Source: Henricia sp. BOLD:AAB3569
Taxonomy: Eukaryota > Echinodermata > Asteroidea > Spinulosida > Echinasteridae
Length of the DNA stretch: 64,000 bases
Direction: 5' to 3'
NCBI GenBank assembly: GCA_037783545.1
Contig: JBBELK010000679.1
Span: forward strand, 1 to 64,000
Shown: positions 40,593 through 48,137 of the stretch, one piece after another
How the letters are laid out: every line of letters begins with the position of its first letter
Numbering within the stretch: position 1 is the stretch's first letter
Notes under the pieces: model-generated
Told to the model about the DNA's origin: nothing
Databases searched by the model: none
Seen by the model: only the letters and a program-made list of their open reading frames with translations
Made by a program: the position numbers and the translations under genes

Positions 40593-40600
40593 TGACGTCA
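40593..40600. promoter_or_regulatory. CRE palindrome upstream of the ATPase gene
   Basis: TGACGTCA is a perfect cAMP-response/ATF element, 49 bp upstream of the ATPase start codon on the minus strand and within the 68-bp gap before the small membrane-protein gene. The same 8-mer is in both TIRs. Function is inferred. Confidence 0.4.
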
Positions 40601-40611
40601 TGACAGGAACA

Positions 40612-40839
40612 TCAATTCAAAACGGAGCTATCGTTTCTTAACCCTTCATAGCTCGATACTTCAGTTAACAACTTATTAAGTAAATCACTTTTTACAATGT
40701 TAGACATTTCAATTCCAAAAACCGATGACATAACGGCCAAAAACACTATTATTACAATCACTAGCATTATTCGCAGGATCAGAGAACGCTTAGTGGAAGG
40801 TGTGTTCGCCATGACGATTCGTGACAAAGTGACGCGCAT
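40612..40839 (-). CDS. Small single-pass membrane protein (unknown)
   Basis: A 75-residue frame with one strongly hydrophobic segment at about residues 20-43 (leucine, isoleucine and valine rich), a short basic N-terminus and a polar C-terminal tail of about 30 residues. The first possible start is at 40839; an internal ATG at 40812 giving MANTPSTKRS is equally plausible and leaves the membrane segment intact. It sits 17 bp after the polymerase gene and 68 bp before the ATPase gene, in the same direction. Polintons and related viruses often carry small membrane proteins, but I do not recognise this one and assign no role. Confidence 0.5.
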   Translation of the reverse strand: MRVTLSRIVMANTPSTKRSLILRIMLVIVIIVFLAVMSSVFGIEMSNIVKSDLLNKLLTEVSSYEGLRNDSSVLN

Positions 40840-40856
40840 GACGATTTAACATGCAT

Positions 40857-42227
40857 TTAAGAAATGTTTTCATGCCCATAGGGTAGCGTATTGTAATCGT
40901 CCCGAATTACTCTTTTATTGTAAACGACCCTGTAGTCTTTTTTAGATGACTTTGTTACAATTTTTTTCCTTTTTCTGTCCCGGGTGATATTGTGTTCATT
41001 CGTTATGGTTACGGGTGGGGCATTAGTATTTTTGATCATGTGTACAACTGTGTCAAAATTAATCCGTTGTGCATTTTTAAAGTTTAAAGTAAACCCTCGA
41101 ACTTTGCAGCATGTCTTCCCCGTGTCTAATCTGTACGCATAATTTTTAGGGCCACCCGACACAAAAGCTTGGATATAATTACCGTCTTTTGGGCTGATCT
41201 CGTTCGTAAGCTCGCCCAAGTAGTCGCCCAGGGGTGGGCTGTACTCGCCCTGTCTTTCAACGTAAATCACGCTATCTGTGTCGTAATACAACACACGCTC
41301 TTGAAGTTGTTCTAATATCGAGTATAATTTAAGCCGGGCATGCGCAGTGGTGAAAGCTGCAATAACCACATTTGTGCGGGGATTTGTGGATACGAATTCT
41401 TCATCGAGTGTGTACTTAATTTCTGCCACTTCGTCGTTAAAAAAATGGACGTTTTGGACGATTTTGTCGTCGGCGTAAAGGATGTCGTAAAATTGCGACG
41501 GTTCGATCGCCACCTCCGTACGTGGCATGTTACTTTTTTGGGCAAATTTCCCCCAAAGTACATTTAAACAAATCTTAGATAAGGCTCTTAACCCTGGGTT
41601 CTTTTTAATATTTTTCTTCGTTAAGGTCACTTGCTCTTTTTCGTCATACTGGCGAATGTAAGTTTCAATGTCATCTTCCGTCTCGCACCACTGCGGCATT
41701 CCCGAACTTTCTTGCTTGAGTTTTAAAAAAGTGTTAATGTACTCGGTAAACAAACCCCCCGCTTTTTTAGACGGGTCGTACACTAACCATTTTTCAAAGT
41801 GCCAAACACAGTATACATCTTTTACGACGTAGCCTAATTGGACGGCTTTTTCTAGTTCTAAGGACACGTACGTCCCTTTAAGCGATCGTTCGTCAGCACT
41901 GTGTTTACAAGGTCGAGATTGCTCCGTTTCGGCACAGGTCCTACACAGCGTAAACATTAGTTTTCCCGAAGCGCGATGGGGTAAAACCGGATGATACAGA
42001 TTAGTCGGGGGAAGAACCTTGCATTTAATTAACCCGTAATATTGCGAAATGTCTTTAAAGTTGTCAGTTATGACTGTAGGGTGACCGATCGGGTATGAAC
42101 AATACTTGTTCACGTACGGGTAGAGGGAACAAAAATCGACGTACTGGATTTTTTCACCATCTTTACATTCATAAAACAGTTTGGATGCATTTGTACGGCC
42201 ACCATAAAATGCGTCTCTTGGATTCAA
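40857..42227 (-). CDS. Protein-primed family B DNA polymerase (partial)
   Basis: The 456-residue frame holds the polymerase palm motifs in order: motif A, DFCSLYP, at residues 31-37; motif B, KICLNVLWGKF, at 218-228; and motif C, YYDTDS, at 314-319. This is the pattern of protein-primed family B polymerases found in Polintons, adenoviruses and linear mitochondrial plasmids. In the family it replicates the element from its TIR ends with a terminal protein as primer. No ATG opens the frame at 42227, so that edge is an open end and not a real start. The whole is much shorter than Polinton polymerases, which usually exceed 1000 residues, and is treated as part of a broken element. It heads the leftward group. 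Confidence 0.9.
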   Translation of the reverse strand: MNPRDAFYGGRTNASKLFYECKDGEKIQYVDFCSLYPYVNKYCSYPIGHPTVITDNFKDISQYYGLIKCKVLPPTNLYHPVLPHRASGKLMFTLCRTCAETEQSRPCKHSADERSLKGTYVSLELEKAVQLGYVVKDVYCVWHFEKWLVYDPSKKAGGLFTEYINTFLKLKQESSGMPQWCETEDDIETYIRQYDEKEQVTLTKKNIKKNPGLRALSKICLNVLWGKFAQKSNMPRTEVAIEPSQFYDILYADDKIVQNVHFFNDEVAEIKYTLDEEFVSTNPRTNVVIAAFTTAHARLKLYSILEQLQERVLYYDTDSVIYVERQGEYSPPLGDYLGELTNEISPKDGNYIQAFVSGGPKNYAYRLDTGKTCCKVRGFTLNFKNAQRINFDTVVHMIKNTNAPPVTITNEHNITRDRKRKKIVTKSSKKDYRVVYNKRVIRDDYNTLPYGHENIS

Positions 42228-42690
42228 CGTAAATTGCTTGGGATCGGAAAGTCCTCTGTTTAAAAGTTCTTGTTCGGGTTTCGCCAGATTCTTGTATACG
42301 ACGTCCCAACCACAACTTAGTCTTAGAATTGCACATGTGGTTTTAAATCAAACCATTTGAACCGTTTTGCAAACAACTGCATCCTTGTAGAAGAAAAAAA
42401 AAGTAATGGGAATTTTTAAAGGGTATTAAATTGTTTGTAAATAAATAAATAAATAAAACTTGTTATACACGGTAGTTCGGAACCAAAGAAATTAAATGTT
42501 TATATTCAAACTTTTAAAAAAAAAATGTGTTTGTATAGTCATTTTGCGTTTTAAAAAATAAATAAAAAAAAATTCGGATAAATAGCGCATCGCTATAAGT
42601 CCGGAAACAATACCGGTGATTTAATACATAAAAGTAAAAACAAATTTGGTTGGATGCTATTATTGATCGGACCTTTACAGCGATCACATC
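42228..42690. other. AT-rich spacer between the polymerase and integrase genes
   Basis: This 463-bp stretch separates the leftward polymerase from the rightward integrase. About 110 bp next to the polymerase still looks like polymerase-related coding sequence. The rest is A/T-rich, with a (TAAA)5 run at 42438-42457, several A runs, and a small hairpin TAGCG-CAT-CGCTA near 42584. It is the natural place for a promoter of the rightward group, but no diagnostic promoter motif is visible. No further gene is seen. Confidence 0.6.
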
Positions 42691-43758
42691 ATGACGGACC
42701 GTGAACGTTATTTGAAGGGTCTGTATTATGACCTGGGTCGAGAAAGCGGTTTGGGCAGTATCGAAAAATTACATCGCGCTGTTAAACTGGATGGAAAGTA
42801 CAAAATAAACCGCGAAGCAATCAAAGACTTTCTAAGAGGTCAAGATGTCTATACTTTACATAAACCTGCGAGAAAGCGCTACCCCCGAAGTAAGATCGTG
42901 GCAGTGGGACGGGACGAAATACATCAGCTGGACTTGGTGGATTTGATGAATCTGGCAAAGTATAACAAAGGCTATAAATACTTATTGACGTGGATCGACG
43001 TGTTCTCCAAGTATGCCTGGGTGATTCCTCTGAAAAATAAGACGGGTGGTGCGCTCGTGGACTCCTTCAAAAGAAACCTAAAATCGAGCGGAAGAAAACC
43101 AATAATGATTCACACAGACAAAGGAAGCGAATTTACAAATCGAAAGTTTCAGAACTTTCTCAAAAGTGAAGGAATTCATTTATACACGACCGACAGCGAA
43201 GTGAAAGCTTCTATTGCCGAGCGTTTTAATCGGACCCTCAAGTCAAAGATGTGGCGTTATTTTACTCATAAGAATACCCTCAAATACCTTCCGGTTTTGC
43301 AACAACTTGTCAAGACGTACAATAATTCTTACCATCGGTCTATTAAGATGAAACCGTCCGCAGTGAATGGTGAAAACGAGAGCCAGGTCTGGACAAATCT
43401 GTACTCGCCGTCCGAACGCATCGTCGCATTTAAATTTAAAGTGGGCGATCTGGTGAGAATTAGTAAACAGCGCTTAACATTTGAAAAGTCGTACCTCCCC
43501 GCTTGGTCGGAAGAGATATTTACAGTATCAGCACGCAGGGCGCTACGGAGACGACCCGTGTATAAACTGAACGATTATTCGGGCGAAGAAATACAGGGGT
43601 CGTTTTACGAGGAAGAATTACAGAAAATTCGCAAAACCGACGATGTGTATCGCGTGGAGAGAGTGATTCGAAAACGGAAGAGAAATGGGCTGCCCGAATA
43701 TTTCGTTAAATGGTTGGGGTACCCCTCCAAGTTTAACAGTTGGGTGTCGGAGCTGTAA
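42691..43758 (+). CDS. Polinton integrase (DDE type) with C-terminal chromodomain
   Basis: This 355-residue protein, opened by ATG, has an rve-type catalytic core. Likely catalytic acids are D81 (HQLDLVD), D143 (HTDKGSEF) and E177 (AERFNRT). A C-terminal chromodomain spans about residues 318-355; Y320, W341 and Y344 fall where HP1 has its methyl-lysine cage, in YRVERVI and KWLGYP. The family joins the element ends to target DNA and leaves a 5-6 bp duplication, which agrees with the 6-bp GGAGCA here. The chromodomain suggests tethering to histone-methylated chromatin and fits an insertion inside satellite DNA. It leads the rightward group, with only 13 bp between its stop and the next ATG. The gene looks whole. 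Confidence 0.93.
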   Translation: MTDRERYLKGLYYDLGRESGLGSIEKLHRAVKLDGKYKINREAIKDFLRGQDVYTLHKPARKRYPRSKIVAVGRDEIHQLDLVDLMNLAKYNKGYKYLLTWIDVFSKYAWVIPLKNKTGGALVDSFKRNLKSSGRKPIMIHTDKGSEFTNRKFQNFLKSEGIHLYTTDSEVKASIAERFNRTLKSKMWRYFTHKNTLKYLPVLQQLVKTYNNSYHRSIKMKPSAVNGENESQVWTNLYSPSERIVAFKFKVGDLVRISKQRLTFEKSYLPAWSEEIFTVSARRALRRRPVYKLNDYSGEEIQGSFYEEELQKIRKTDDVYRVERVIRKRKRNGLPEYFVKWLGYPSKFNSWVSEL

Positions 43759-43771
43759 TAGGACGGACACA

Positions 43772-44530
43772 ATGTCGGCCATGGCTACGCAATTTTACGT
43801 CACGCTACCTAGTAATTCATCTATGTCTCTGTTTCCGCACAATACACTGACGAGTTATACCACGCACCTTGTGAAACGAATCAATTTGAGCGGTAACTGG
43901 GAAGTTGGTCTCACGGAAATACATTACCCATTCACATGGTACAATGTAACGGAAAATAACAATTCCATCACGTATAGCGAATACGGTCGCACACTGACCC
44001 GCACTACGATATCGCCCGGTTACTATAAGACCGTGCAGGAAATTATCGATGCGATAAAGGACGCGATGACGGATACAGCCAGGCACAACATAAATATTAC
44101 GCTAGATCGGTACACCGATAAAATTAGTATAGAGTTGAGAGAGGGAGCCTTCATCTATTTTGACGACAATCTGTACCGCATGCTGGGATTGAAGCACAAC
44201 GCTGCGGAGAGCGTGGAGGGAGATTTACCTGTTGACGTGAACGGTGGTTTCTACGGTATGTACGTGTATTGCGACATCATAGAACGACAACTGGTGGGGG
44301 ATGTAAGCGCTACGCTGCTGCGAATCATCCCGTTGCAGACCTCTGGCGTAGGGCGGGGAGATATCGTGGTGCGCACCTTCAACACGCCTCATTACGTACC
44401 TGTAAATTTAAAAAGTTTTGAAGAGATTCAAATCGATATAAGGACGGACACTGGGGATAAAGTGCCATTTCAACGCGGGAAACTCACCACGACACTACAC
44501 TTTCGCAGACGTCGGCCCATACTATTTTAA
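43772..44530 (+). CDS. Polinton minor capsid (penton-like) protein
   Basis: A 252-residue protein starting at ATG 43772; a second ATG three codons later is also possible. The open frame extends upstream to 43685, but that part overlaps the integrase chromodomain in another frame and lacks family features. The N-terminal region, with FYVTLPSNSSM, FPHNTLTSYTTHL and WEVGLTEIHYP, is the signature I know from the minor capsid family of animal Polintons, predicted to be a single jelly roll that forms capsid vertices. The rest is beta-rich, with no membrane segment or signal peptide. It lies between the integrase and the basic pVI/pX-like protein, the usual Polinton capsid neighbourhood. Size matches the family. 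The assignment rests on recalled family sequence and order and not on a structure comparison. Confidence 0.82.
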   Translation: MSAMATQFYVTLPSNSSMSLFPHNTLTSYTTHLVKRINLSGNWEVGLTEIHYPFTWYNVTENNNSITYSEYGRTLTRTTISPGYYKTVQEIIDAIKDAMTDTARHNINITLDRYTDKISIELREGAFIYFDDNLYRMLGLKHNAAESVEGDLPVDVNGGFYGMYVYCDIIERQLVGDVSATLLRIIPLQTSGVGRGDIVVRTFNTPHYVPVNLKSFEEIQIDIRTDTGDKVPFQRGKLTTTLHFRRRRPILF

Positions 44531-44535
44531 ATCCG

Positions 44536-44922
44536 ATGGATTACGAAAAATACTATAGATATCAGGCCGGTGGTGGGGATTTCTTTAGAGGAGCACCAAT
44601 ACAGAGAGGATACGGCCTGGGAAACATTCTGGGAAGTCTTTTTAGGTCGGCTTTACCCATAATCAAACACGGGGCAAAGACGCTGGGCAAAGAAGCTTTA
44701 AAGACTGGAGTTGAAATTGCTTCAGACGCTCTCAAAGGGCAGAACGTGAAAACAGCCGCCAAAAATCGGCTGAAGCAAGCTGGAATGAGAATGGTGTCTA
44801 ATGTAGCGGGAAAACTTAATGATCGGCCCGTGGGAAAGACTTTAAAAAGGAAGACACCGGGTTCACGGCGCAGAAGTGTTTCTAGCAAGCGAGCGAAGAG
44901 GACGCTTGACATATTCGACTAG
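44536..44922 (+). CDS. Basic pVI/pX-like virion protein
   Basis: A 128-residue protein starting 5 bp after the minor capsid stop. A glycine- and tyrosine-rich N-terminus (GYGLGNILGSLFRSALP at about residues 25-41) is followed by an amphipathic, lysine-rich helix region (HGAKTLGKEALKTGVEIASD, about 45-64). The C-terminal tail is very basic (KTLKRKTPGSRRRSVSSKRAKR) and could bind DNA or act as a nuclear signal. This profile resembles the adenovirus pVI and pX/mu group found next to capsid genes in Polintons and adintoviruses. In that group pVI has a membrane-active helix and pX condenses DNA. Which it matches better is not clear from sequence alone. It ends 8 bp before the major capsid ATG. Confidence 0.7.
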   Translation: MDYEKYYRYQAGGGDFFRGAPIQRGYGLGNILGSLFRSALPIIKHGAKTLGKEALKTGVEIASDALKGQNVKTAAKNRLKQAGMRMVSNVAGKLNDRPVGKTLKRKTPGSRRRSVSSKRAKRTLDIFD

Positions 44923-44930
44923 TAACTGCA

Positions 44931-45773
44931 ATGGCTTTCATCAGTAAGCAATCTTGCGAGTGCACAAAATCCGAGTTGGATTTATTTTCAGTGCCTCCCA
45001 CACAAACATCCATTACCAAAGGACAGTGGGTACAATACAACCCGCTGACCAATGTCGTGGACTCGGACTCCATTGAATTTAACGTGACCGGTTCGACCGA
45101 GCACTACTTGGACTTGGCCCACACATTATTGAACGTCAAAGCAAAAATTGTAAATGGAAATGGAACCGACATACCTGCAGCCACAGCCGTCTCGGGCGTT
45201 TCCCCCGCCAACCTGTTCCTCCATTCCCTGTTCTCCGAAGTGGACGTCACGCTGAACGACACACTCGTCTCTTCGTCGTCAAACACGTACCCGTACAGAG
45301 CCATGCTGGAAACTCTACTGACTTACGGACCGGCGGCAAAGAAGTCTCAACTGACCTCGGCTCTATTTTACAAAGACACGGCGGGTAAAATGGAAGCTCT
45401 CGACCCCACGGCTGACGAAGATTTTAACCATGGTCTTAAGGAGAGACACCGCCTGATACGCGAGAGCCGAACCGTAGATTTGGCGGGACCACTTCACGGA
45501 GACATATTTTTCCAAGACAGATTTTTATTGAATGGAGTCAGTCTGAAACTTAAACTTCACCGAAGCAAGAATTCTTTTTGCCTGTTGTCCAACACTCCAG
45601 ACCCCAACTATAAAGTGAAAATATTGGAGGCATCTCTGTACGTGAGAAAAGTCACTATCAGCCCAGCTGTGGCTCTGGCGCACGCCAAAATACTACAAAA
45701 TACCACGGCCAAATATCCCCTGCGCAGAGTAGAAGTAAAGACATTTTCTATTCCGCAGGGAAATCAGTCATAG
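44931..45773 (+). CDS. Polinton major capsid protein (double jelly-roll family), incomplete
   Basis: The 280-residue frame opens with MAFISKQSCECTKSELDLF followed by SVPPTQTSITKGQW, a start that is highly conserved in the animal Polinton major capsid family (often annotated as F54H12.2-like). Further family-like stretches include SPANLFLHSLFSEVDVTLND and FFQDRFLLNGVSLKLKLHRS. In the family it forms the hexameric capsomers of a virion through two jelly-roll domains. It is shorter than relatives and is counted among the incomplete parts of this element. It is last in the rightward group (integrase, minor capsid, basic protein, major capsid) and runs convergently toward the PC4-like gene, with 136 bp of AT-rich sequence between them. 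Confidence 0.85.
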   Translation: MAFISKQSCECTKSELDLFSVPPTQTSITKGQWVQYNPLTNVVDSDSIEFNVTGSTEHYLDLAHTLLNVKAKIVNGNGTDIPAATAVSGVSPANLFLHSLFSEVDVTLNDTLVSSSSNTYPYRAMLETLLTYGPAAKKSQLTSALFYKDTAGKMEALDPTADEDFNHGLKERHRLIRESRTVDLAGPLHGDIFFQDRFLLNGVSLKLKLHRSKNSFCLLSNTPDPNYKVKILEASLYVRKVTISPAVALAHAKILQNTTAKYPLRRVEVKTFSIPQGNQS

Positions 45774-45850
45774 ACTAAGTTTTATAAGCAATTTGTTTTT
45801 AAAGTACTTTTTTTTCTCTTTACATTACGTGCACAACTACCAAAGTAATA

Positions 45851-45856
45851 TTTATT
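45851..45856 (-). terminator. Possible poly(A) signal of the PC4-like gene
   Basis: AATAAA on the minus strand lies 54 bp past the stop codon of the PC4-like gene, in the AT-rich 136-bp gap between convergent genes. On the plus strand the same gap holds ATTAAA at 45896-45901, a weaker candidate for the rightward group. Position and motif only. Confidence 0.4.
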
Positions 45857-45909
45857 TGATGAAAAAAAAAACGACACACAAACATTATTCATACTATTAA
45901 AATCGTTAT

Positions 45910-46839
45910 TTAAAAAGAATGACAAACGTCAAAAAGCATCGATCTGTCCTTCAAGATGTGACGTTTGACGTAATCTGTAAACAATTCGTTCGTGTCCAGA
46001 ATAGTGGGGTAAAAATCAGATATTTGTTTGTTATTGGCGGCCATAATATTCCACTCCCGCCTACAATCTCCCAACGGAAACTCCTTCACGGCGCGATAGA
46101 AGTAATGTTCCACTTTCTCTCCCAATGTCCACATCATGCATTCGTGATTAATTTGCGTTAAGTCGTCTTCCGGAGGCAGCTCGCACCCAAAACAGTTTTT
46201 CTTGCAGATTTCCTCGACCTTGCTCAAGATGACCGGCACGATGATGGATTGAATCATGTTGAAGGCAACATCTTTGTTCTCTGCACCCCGGACGGCGGTC
46301 AAATCTGCGTCATCGCGTCGTTCCTGTTGCCGTTGTTCGTCGATGACTAGCTCGCCCTCCTCAACGGCCACCAGTGCGGGGTCCTCGGGACATTGTTGTT
46401 GTTGTTGTTGCTGCGTCATTTCAGCCACAGCCTTGCTGATATCCGGTTCCATCTCTACGAGTTTTCTCCATTCGTGTACGCGGAGATTGATGCCGCGCGG
46501 ACTAGACCAAAAGTCCTTGTCCTTTCTCTGCACGAATTCCCGTATCTTGATGTAGATCTCACCCCTGAATGGCTCGACGACGGCGTGCCGCACACTGGTA
46601 AGTTCGAATCTTGCAGATGGCGTGCAGTCTGTCAGCTCCACGCGCCGACGCTTTCTCGGTGTAGCGTTCGGACCGTCGAAGTCGTGACTAATCATGCGTT
46701 GCTCGAGCCGACGCAACCGGTCGGGGCTGACTTTGGCCATACACTTGGGTGCACCCGGCACGTATTCACGCATCTCGTTGCGGATACCAGCAGCATCGTA
46801 GGAGTATGTGACAGGTGTGTGGAATCCATCCGCCGCCAT
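45910..46839 (-). CDS. PC4-like (Sub1/p15) domain protein with C-terminal Cys/His cluster
   Basis: The chosen start, 46839, gives MAADGFHTPV and lies in a strong initiation context (AAGATGGCGG); the frame is open upstream into the TIR subrepeats, which look untranslated. The 309-residue protein has an Arg-rich region at about 40-66 including PRKRRR (likely nuclear signal). A PC4-like domain follows at about 77-137, with FRGEIYIKIREF and SSPRGINLRVHEWRKL matching the single-stranded-DNA-binding fold of coactivator PC4/Sub1. Next come a seven-residue polyglutamine, an acidic stretch, and a Cys/His cluster (C212, C216, C219, H232, C234) that could bind zinc. The first 55 codons lie in the TIR. 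A role in element transcription or in replication through ssDNA is plausible but inferred. The domain call rests on pattern recognition. Confidence 0.7.
   Translation of the reverse strand: MAADGFHTPVTYSYDAAGIRNEMREYVPGAPKCMAKVSPDRLRRLEQRMISHDFDGPNATPRKRRRVELTDCTPSARFELTSVRHAVVEPFRGEIYIKIREFVQRKDKDFWSSPRGINLRVHEWRKLVEMEPDISKAVAEMTQQQQQQQCPEDPALVAVEEGELVIDEQRQQERRDDADLTAVRGAENKDVAFNMIQSIIVPVILSKVEEICKKNCFGCELPPEDDLTQINHECMMWTLGEKVEHYFYRAVKEFPLGDCRREWNIMAANNKQISDFYPTILDTNELFTDYVKRHILKDRSMLFDVCHSF
46393..46413 (-). repeat. Short CAA/CAG run encoding polyglutamine
   Basis: One CAG and six CAA codons in a row encode Q143-Q149 of the PC4-like protein. The tract sits in the linker after the PC4-like domain and is followed by an acidic segment, a layout common in transcription regulators. 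Confidence 0.8.
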
Positions 46840-46937
46840 CTTGAATGATCTTGAATCTCTTGTATTCGCAGATTGTAAGTAGGAAGTGAAATGCCAAATA
46901 CACGATTCTCGACACAATTTATGCGTTTTCGAGGCGC

Positions 46938-47377
46938 TCATAAATATTTGTCTCATCAACGTTTCAGGTCCAAAACTCTTGTTTTTCTTTATTTCCCCAA
47001 TGACCTCATGAATATTTGTCTCATCAACGTTTCAGGTCCAAAACTCTTGTTTTTCTTTATGCACCCCCCACGACCTCATGAATATTTGTCTCATCAACGT
47101 TTCAGGTCCAAAACTCTTGTTTTTCTTTATTCACCCCTTGACCTCATGAATATTTGTCTCATCAACGTTTCAGGTCCAAAACTCTTGTTTTTCTTTATTC
47201 ACCCCTTGACCTCATGAATATTTGTCTCATCAACGTTTCAGGTCCAAAACTCTTGTTTTTCTTTATTCACCCCCATGACCTCATGAATATTTGTCTCATC
47301 AACGTTTCAGGTCCAAAACTCTTGTTTTTCTTTATTTCCCCAATGACCTCGTGAATATTTGTCTCATCAACGTTTCA
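46938..47377 (-). repeat. TIR internal subrepeats, right (about 6.5 copies)
   Basis: This is the mirror image of the left subrepeat tract, with the same copy number and the same order of variant units. Because such tandem tracts normally change copy number quickly, identical structure at both ends supports a recent origin or copying of one end from the other during replication. Confidence 0.93.
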
Positions 47378-47383
47378 GGTATT

Positions 47384-47446
47384 TGACCCATGACCCTTGA
47401 CCTTCGATCTGTCACGTGACACGTGACGTCATGCATAAATTTGCAT
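47384..47446 (-). promoter_or_regulatory. Putative regulatory motif cluster in right TIR
   Basis: This is the mirror copy of the left cluster: octamer, CRE, two E-boxes and three DR1-spaced half-sites. It lies about 550-600 bp upstream of the likely PC4-like gene start at 46839, so it is placed to drive that gene leftward into the element. Confidence 0.6.
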
Positions 47447-47487
47447 AAATTAACATAAAGTGTCTCATAAAGACCCCCCACACTACT

Positions 47488-47493
47488 GGAGCA
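47488..47493. repeat. Target-site duplication, right copy (GGAGCA)
   Basis: This second copy of GGAGCA follows the right TIR end CACTACT and continues into the rest of the interrupted satellite monomer. Confidence 0.95.
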
Positions 47494-48137
47494 TGCAAAA
47501 TTTGAAGTTGGTTGGAAAATTCCTTGATTTCCAAATTTGCCGGCATTTGGGACACACTTTGACCTAATTCCCGTCACAATCTGGGGTTAGTCAACGGCCG
47601 TACAAATGTACACCAGCGCGGCGCAGGGTGTCCCAACAGCCACGGTTAGGGGAATAACCACGCAGCCGAGCTCCGTTTTCCCTAAACTCTGACATTTCTC
47701 CGTCATTTCCAAGCGAAAATCTGTCAATTTTGCATGACAAGTGCGGAATATATACAGTTTGGAGCATGCAAAATTTGAAGTTGGTTGGAAAATTCCTTGA
47801 TTTCCAAATTTGCCGGCATTTGGGACACACTTTGACCTAATTCCCGTCACAATCTGGGGTGAGTCAACGGCCGTAGAAATGTACACCAGCGCATGCGCAG
47901 GGTGTCCCAACAGCCACGGTTAGGGGAATAACCACGCAGCCGAGCTCCGTTTTCCCTAAACTCTGAAATTTCTCCGTAATTTCCCAGCGAAAATCTGTCA
48001 ATTTTGCATGACAAGTGCGGAATATATACAGTTTGGAGCATGCAAAATTTGAAGTTGGATGGAAAATTCCTTGATTTCCAAATTTGCCGGCATTTGGGAC
48101 ACACTTTGACCTAATTCCCGTCACAATCTGGGGTGAG

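Larger units (their letters stand above)
39021..47487. mobile_element. Polinton/Maverick element, compact (8,467 bp)
   Basis: Direct evidence is 813-bp terminal inverted repeats starting AGTAGTGTGG and ending CCACACTACT, a perfect 6-bp target-site duplication, and the hallmark Polinton gene set: protein-primed family B DNA polymerase, retroviral-type integrase with chromodomain, A32/FtsK-type packaging ATPase, minor and major capsid proteins and a pVI/pX-like basic protein. Polintons usually run 15-20 kb and also encode an adenovirus-type cysteine protease, which I did not find. The element looks broken, with about two or three breaks, and not all core parts are full size. Equal-length TIRs with no difference that I could see, plus undisturbed flanking satellite, suggest a very young insertion. 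It may have been mobilised with help from a complete relative; that is inference. Confidence 0.95.
46675..47487 (-). repeat. Polinton right terminal inverted repeat (813 bp)
   Basis: This is the mirror of the left TIR, with the same length, the same number of internal subrepeats and no visible difference. Here the repeat flows without a break into the body of the PC4-like gene, so this side carries the full gene and the left TIR carries only its 5' part. Confidence 0.96.
33625..48137. repeat. HOR block, 3020-bp unit (11 monomers), second copy split by the Polinton
   Basis: The first copy spans 33625-36644. The second runs 36645-39020 and resumes after the element, ending at 48137. Taking out the 8467-bp element and one 6-bp target duplication shifts right-flank positions by 8473, so the monomer anchors at 47591, 47847 and 48138 fall exactly 3020 bp after 36098, 36354 and 36645. 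The register continues through the monomers at 48411-49767. Markers are CCGTAATTTCC with GTTGGATGG, AAATTCATTGATT, and GTACATCAGCGC. Confidence 0.85.

Noticed and set aside
42580-42630. A structured RNA or regulatory hairpin in the polymerase/integrase spacer
   Set aside because: The only stem is 5 bp with a 3-nt loop in AT-rich sequence, too weak to support a call.
43685-43771. A longer start for the minor capsid protein
   Set aside because: This part overlaps the integrase chromodomain in another frame and lacks family residues; the ATG at 43772 begins just before the conserved start of the family.
46256-46848. Plus-strand frames opposite the PC4-like gene
   Set aside because: They are antisense shadows rich in low-complexity residues; the minus-strand frame carries the recognisable domain.
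39021-47487. An LTR retrotransposon, suggested by the integrase
   Set aside because: Ends are inverted, not direct, repeats; there is no reverse transcriptase or gag, and the polymerase, ATPase and capsid genes are those of Polintons.
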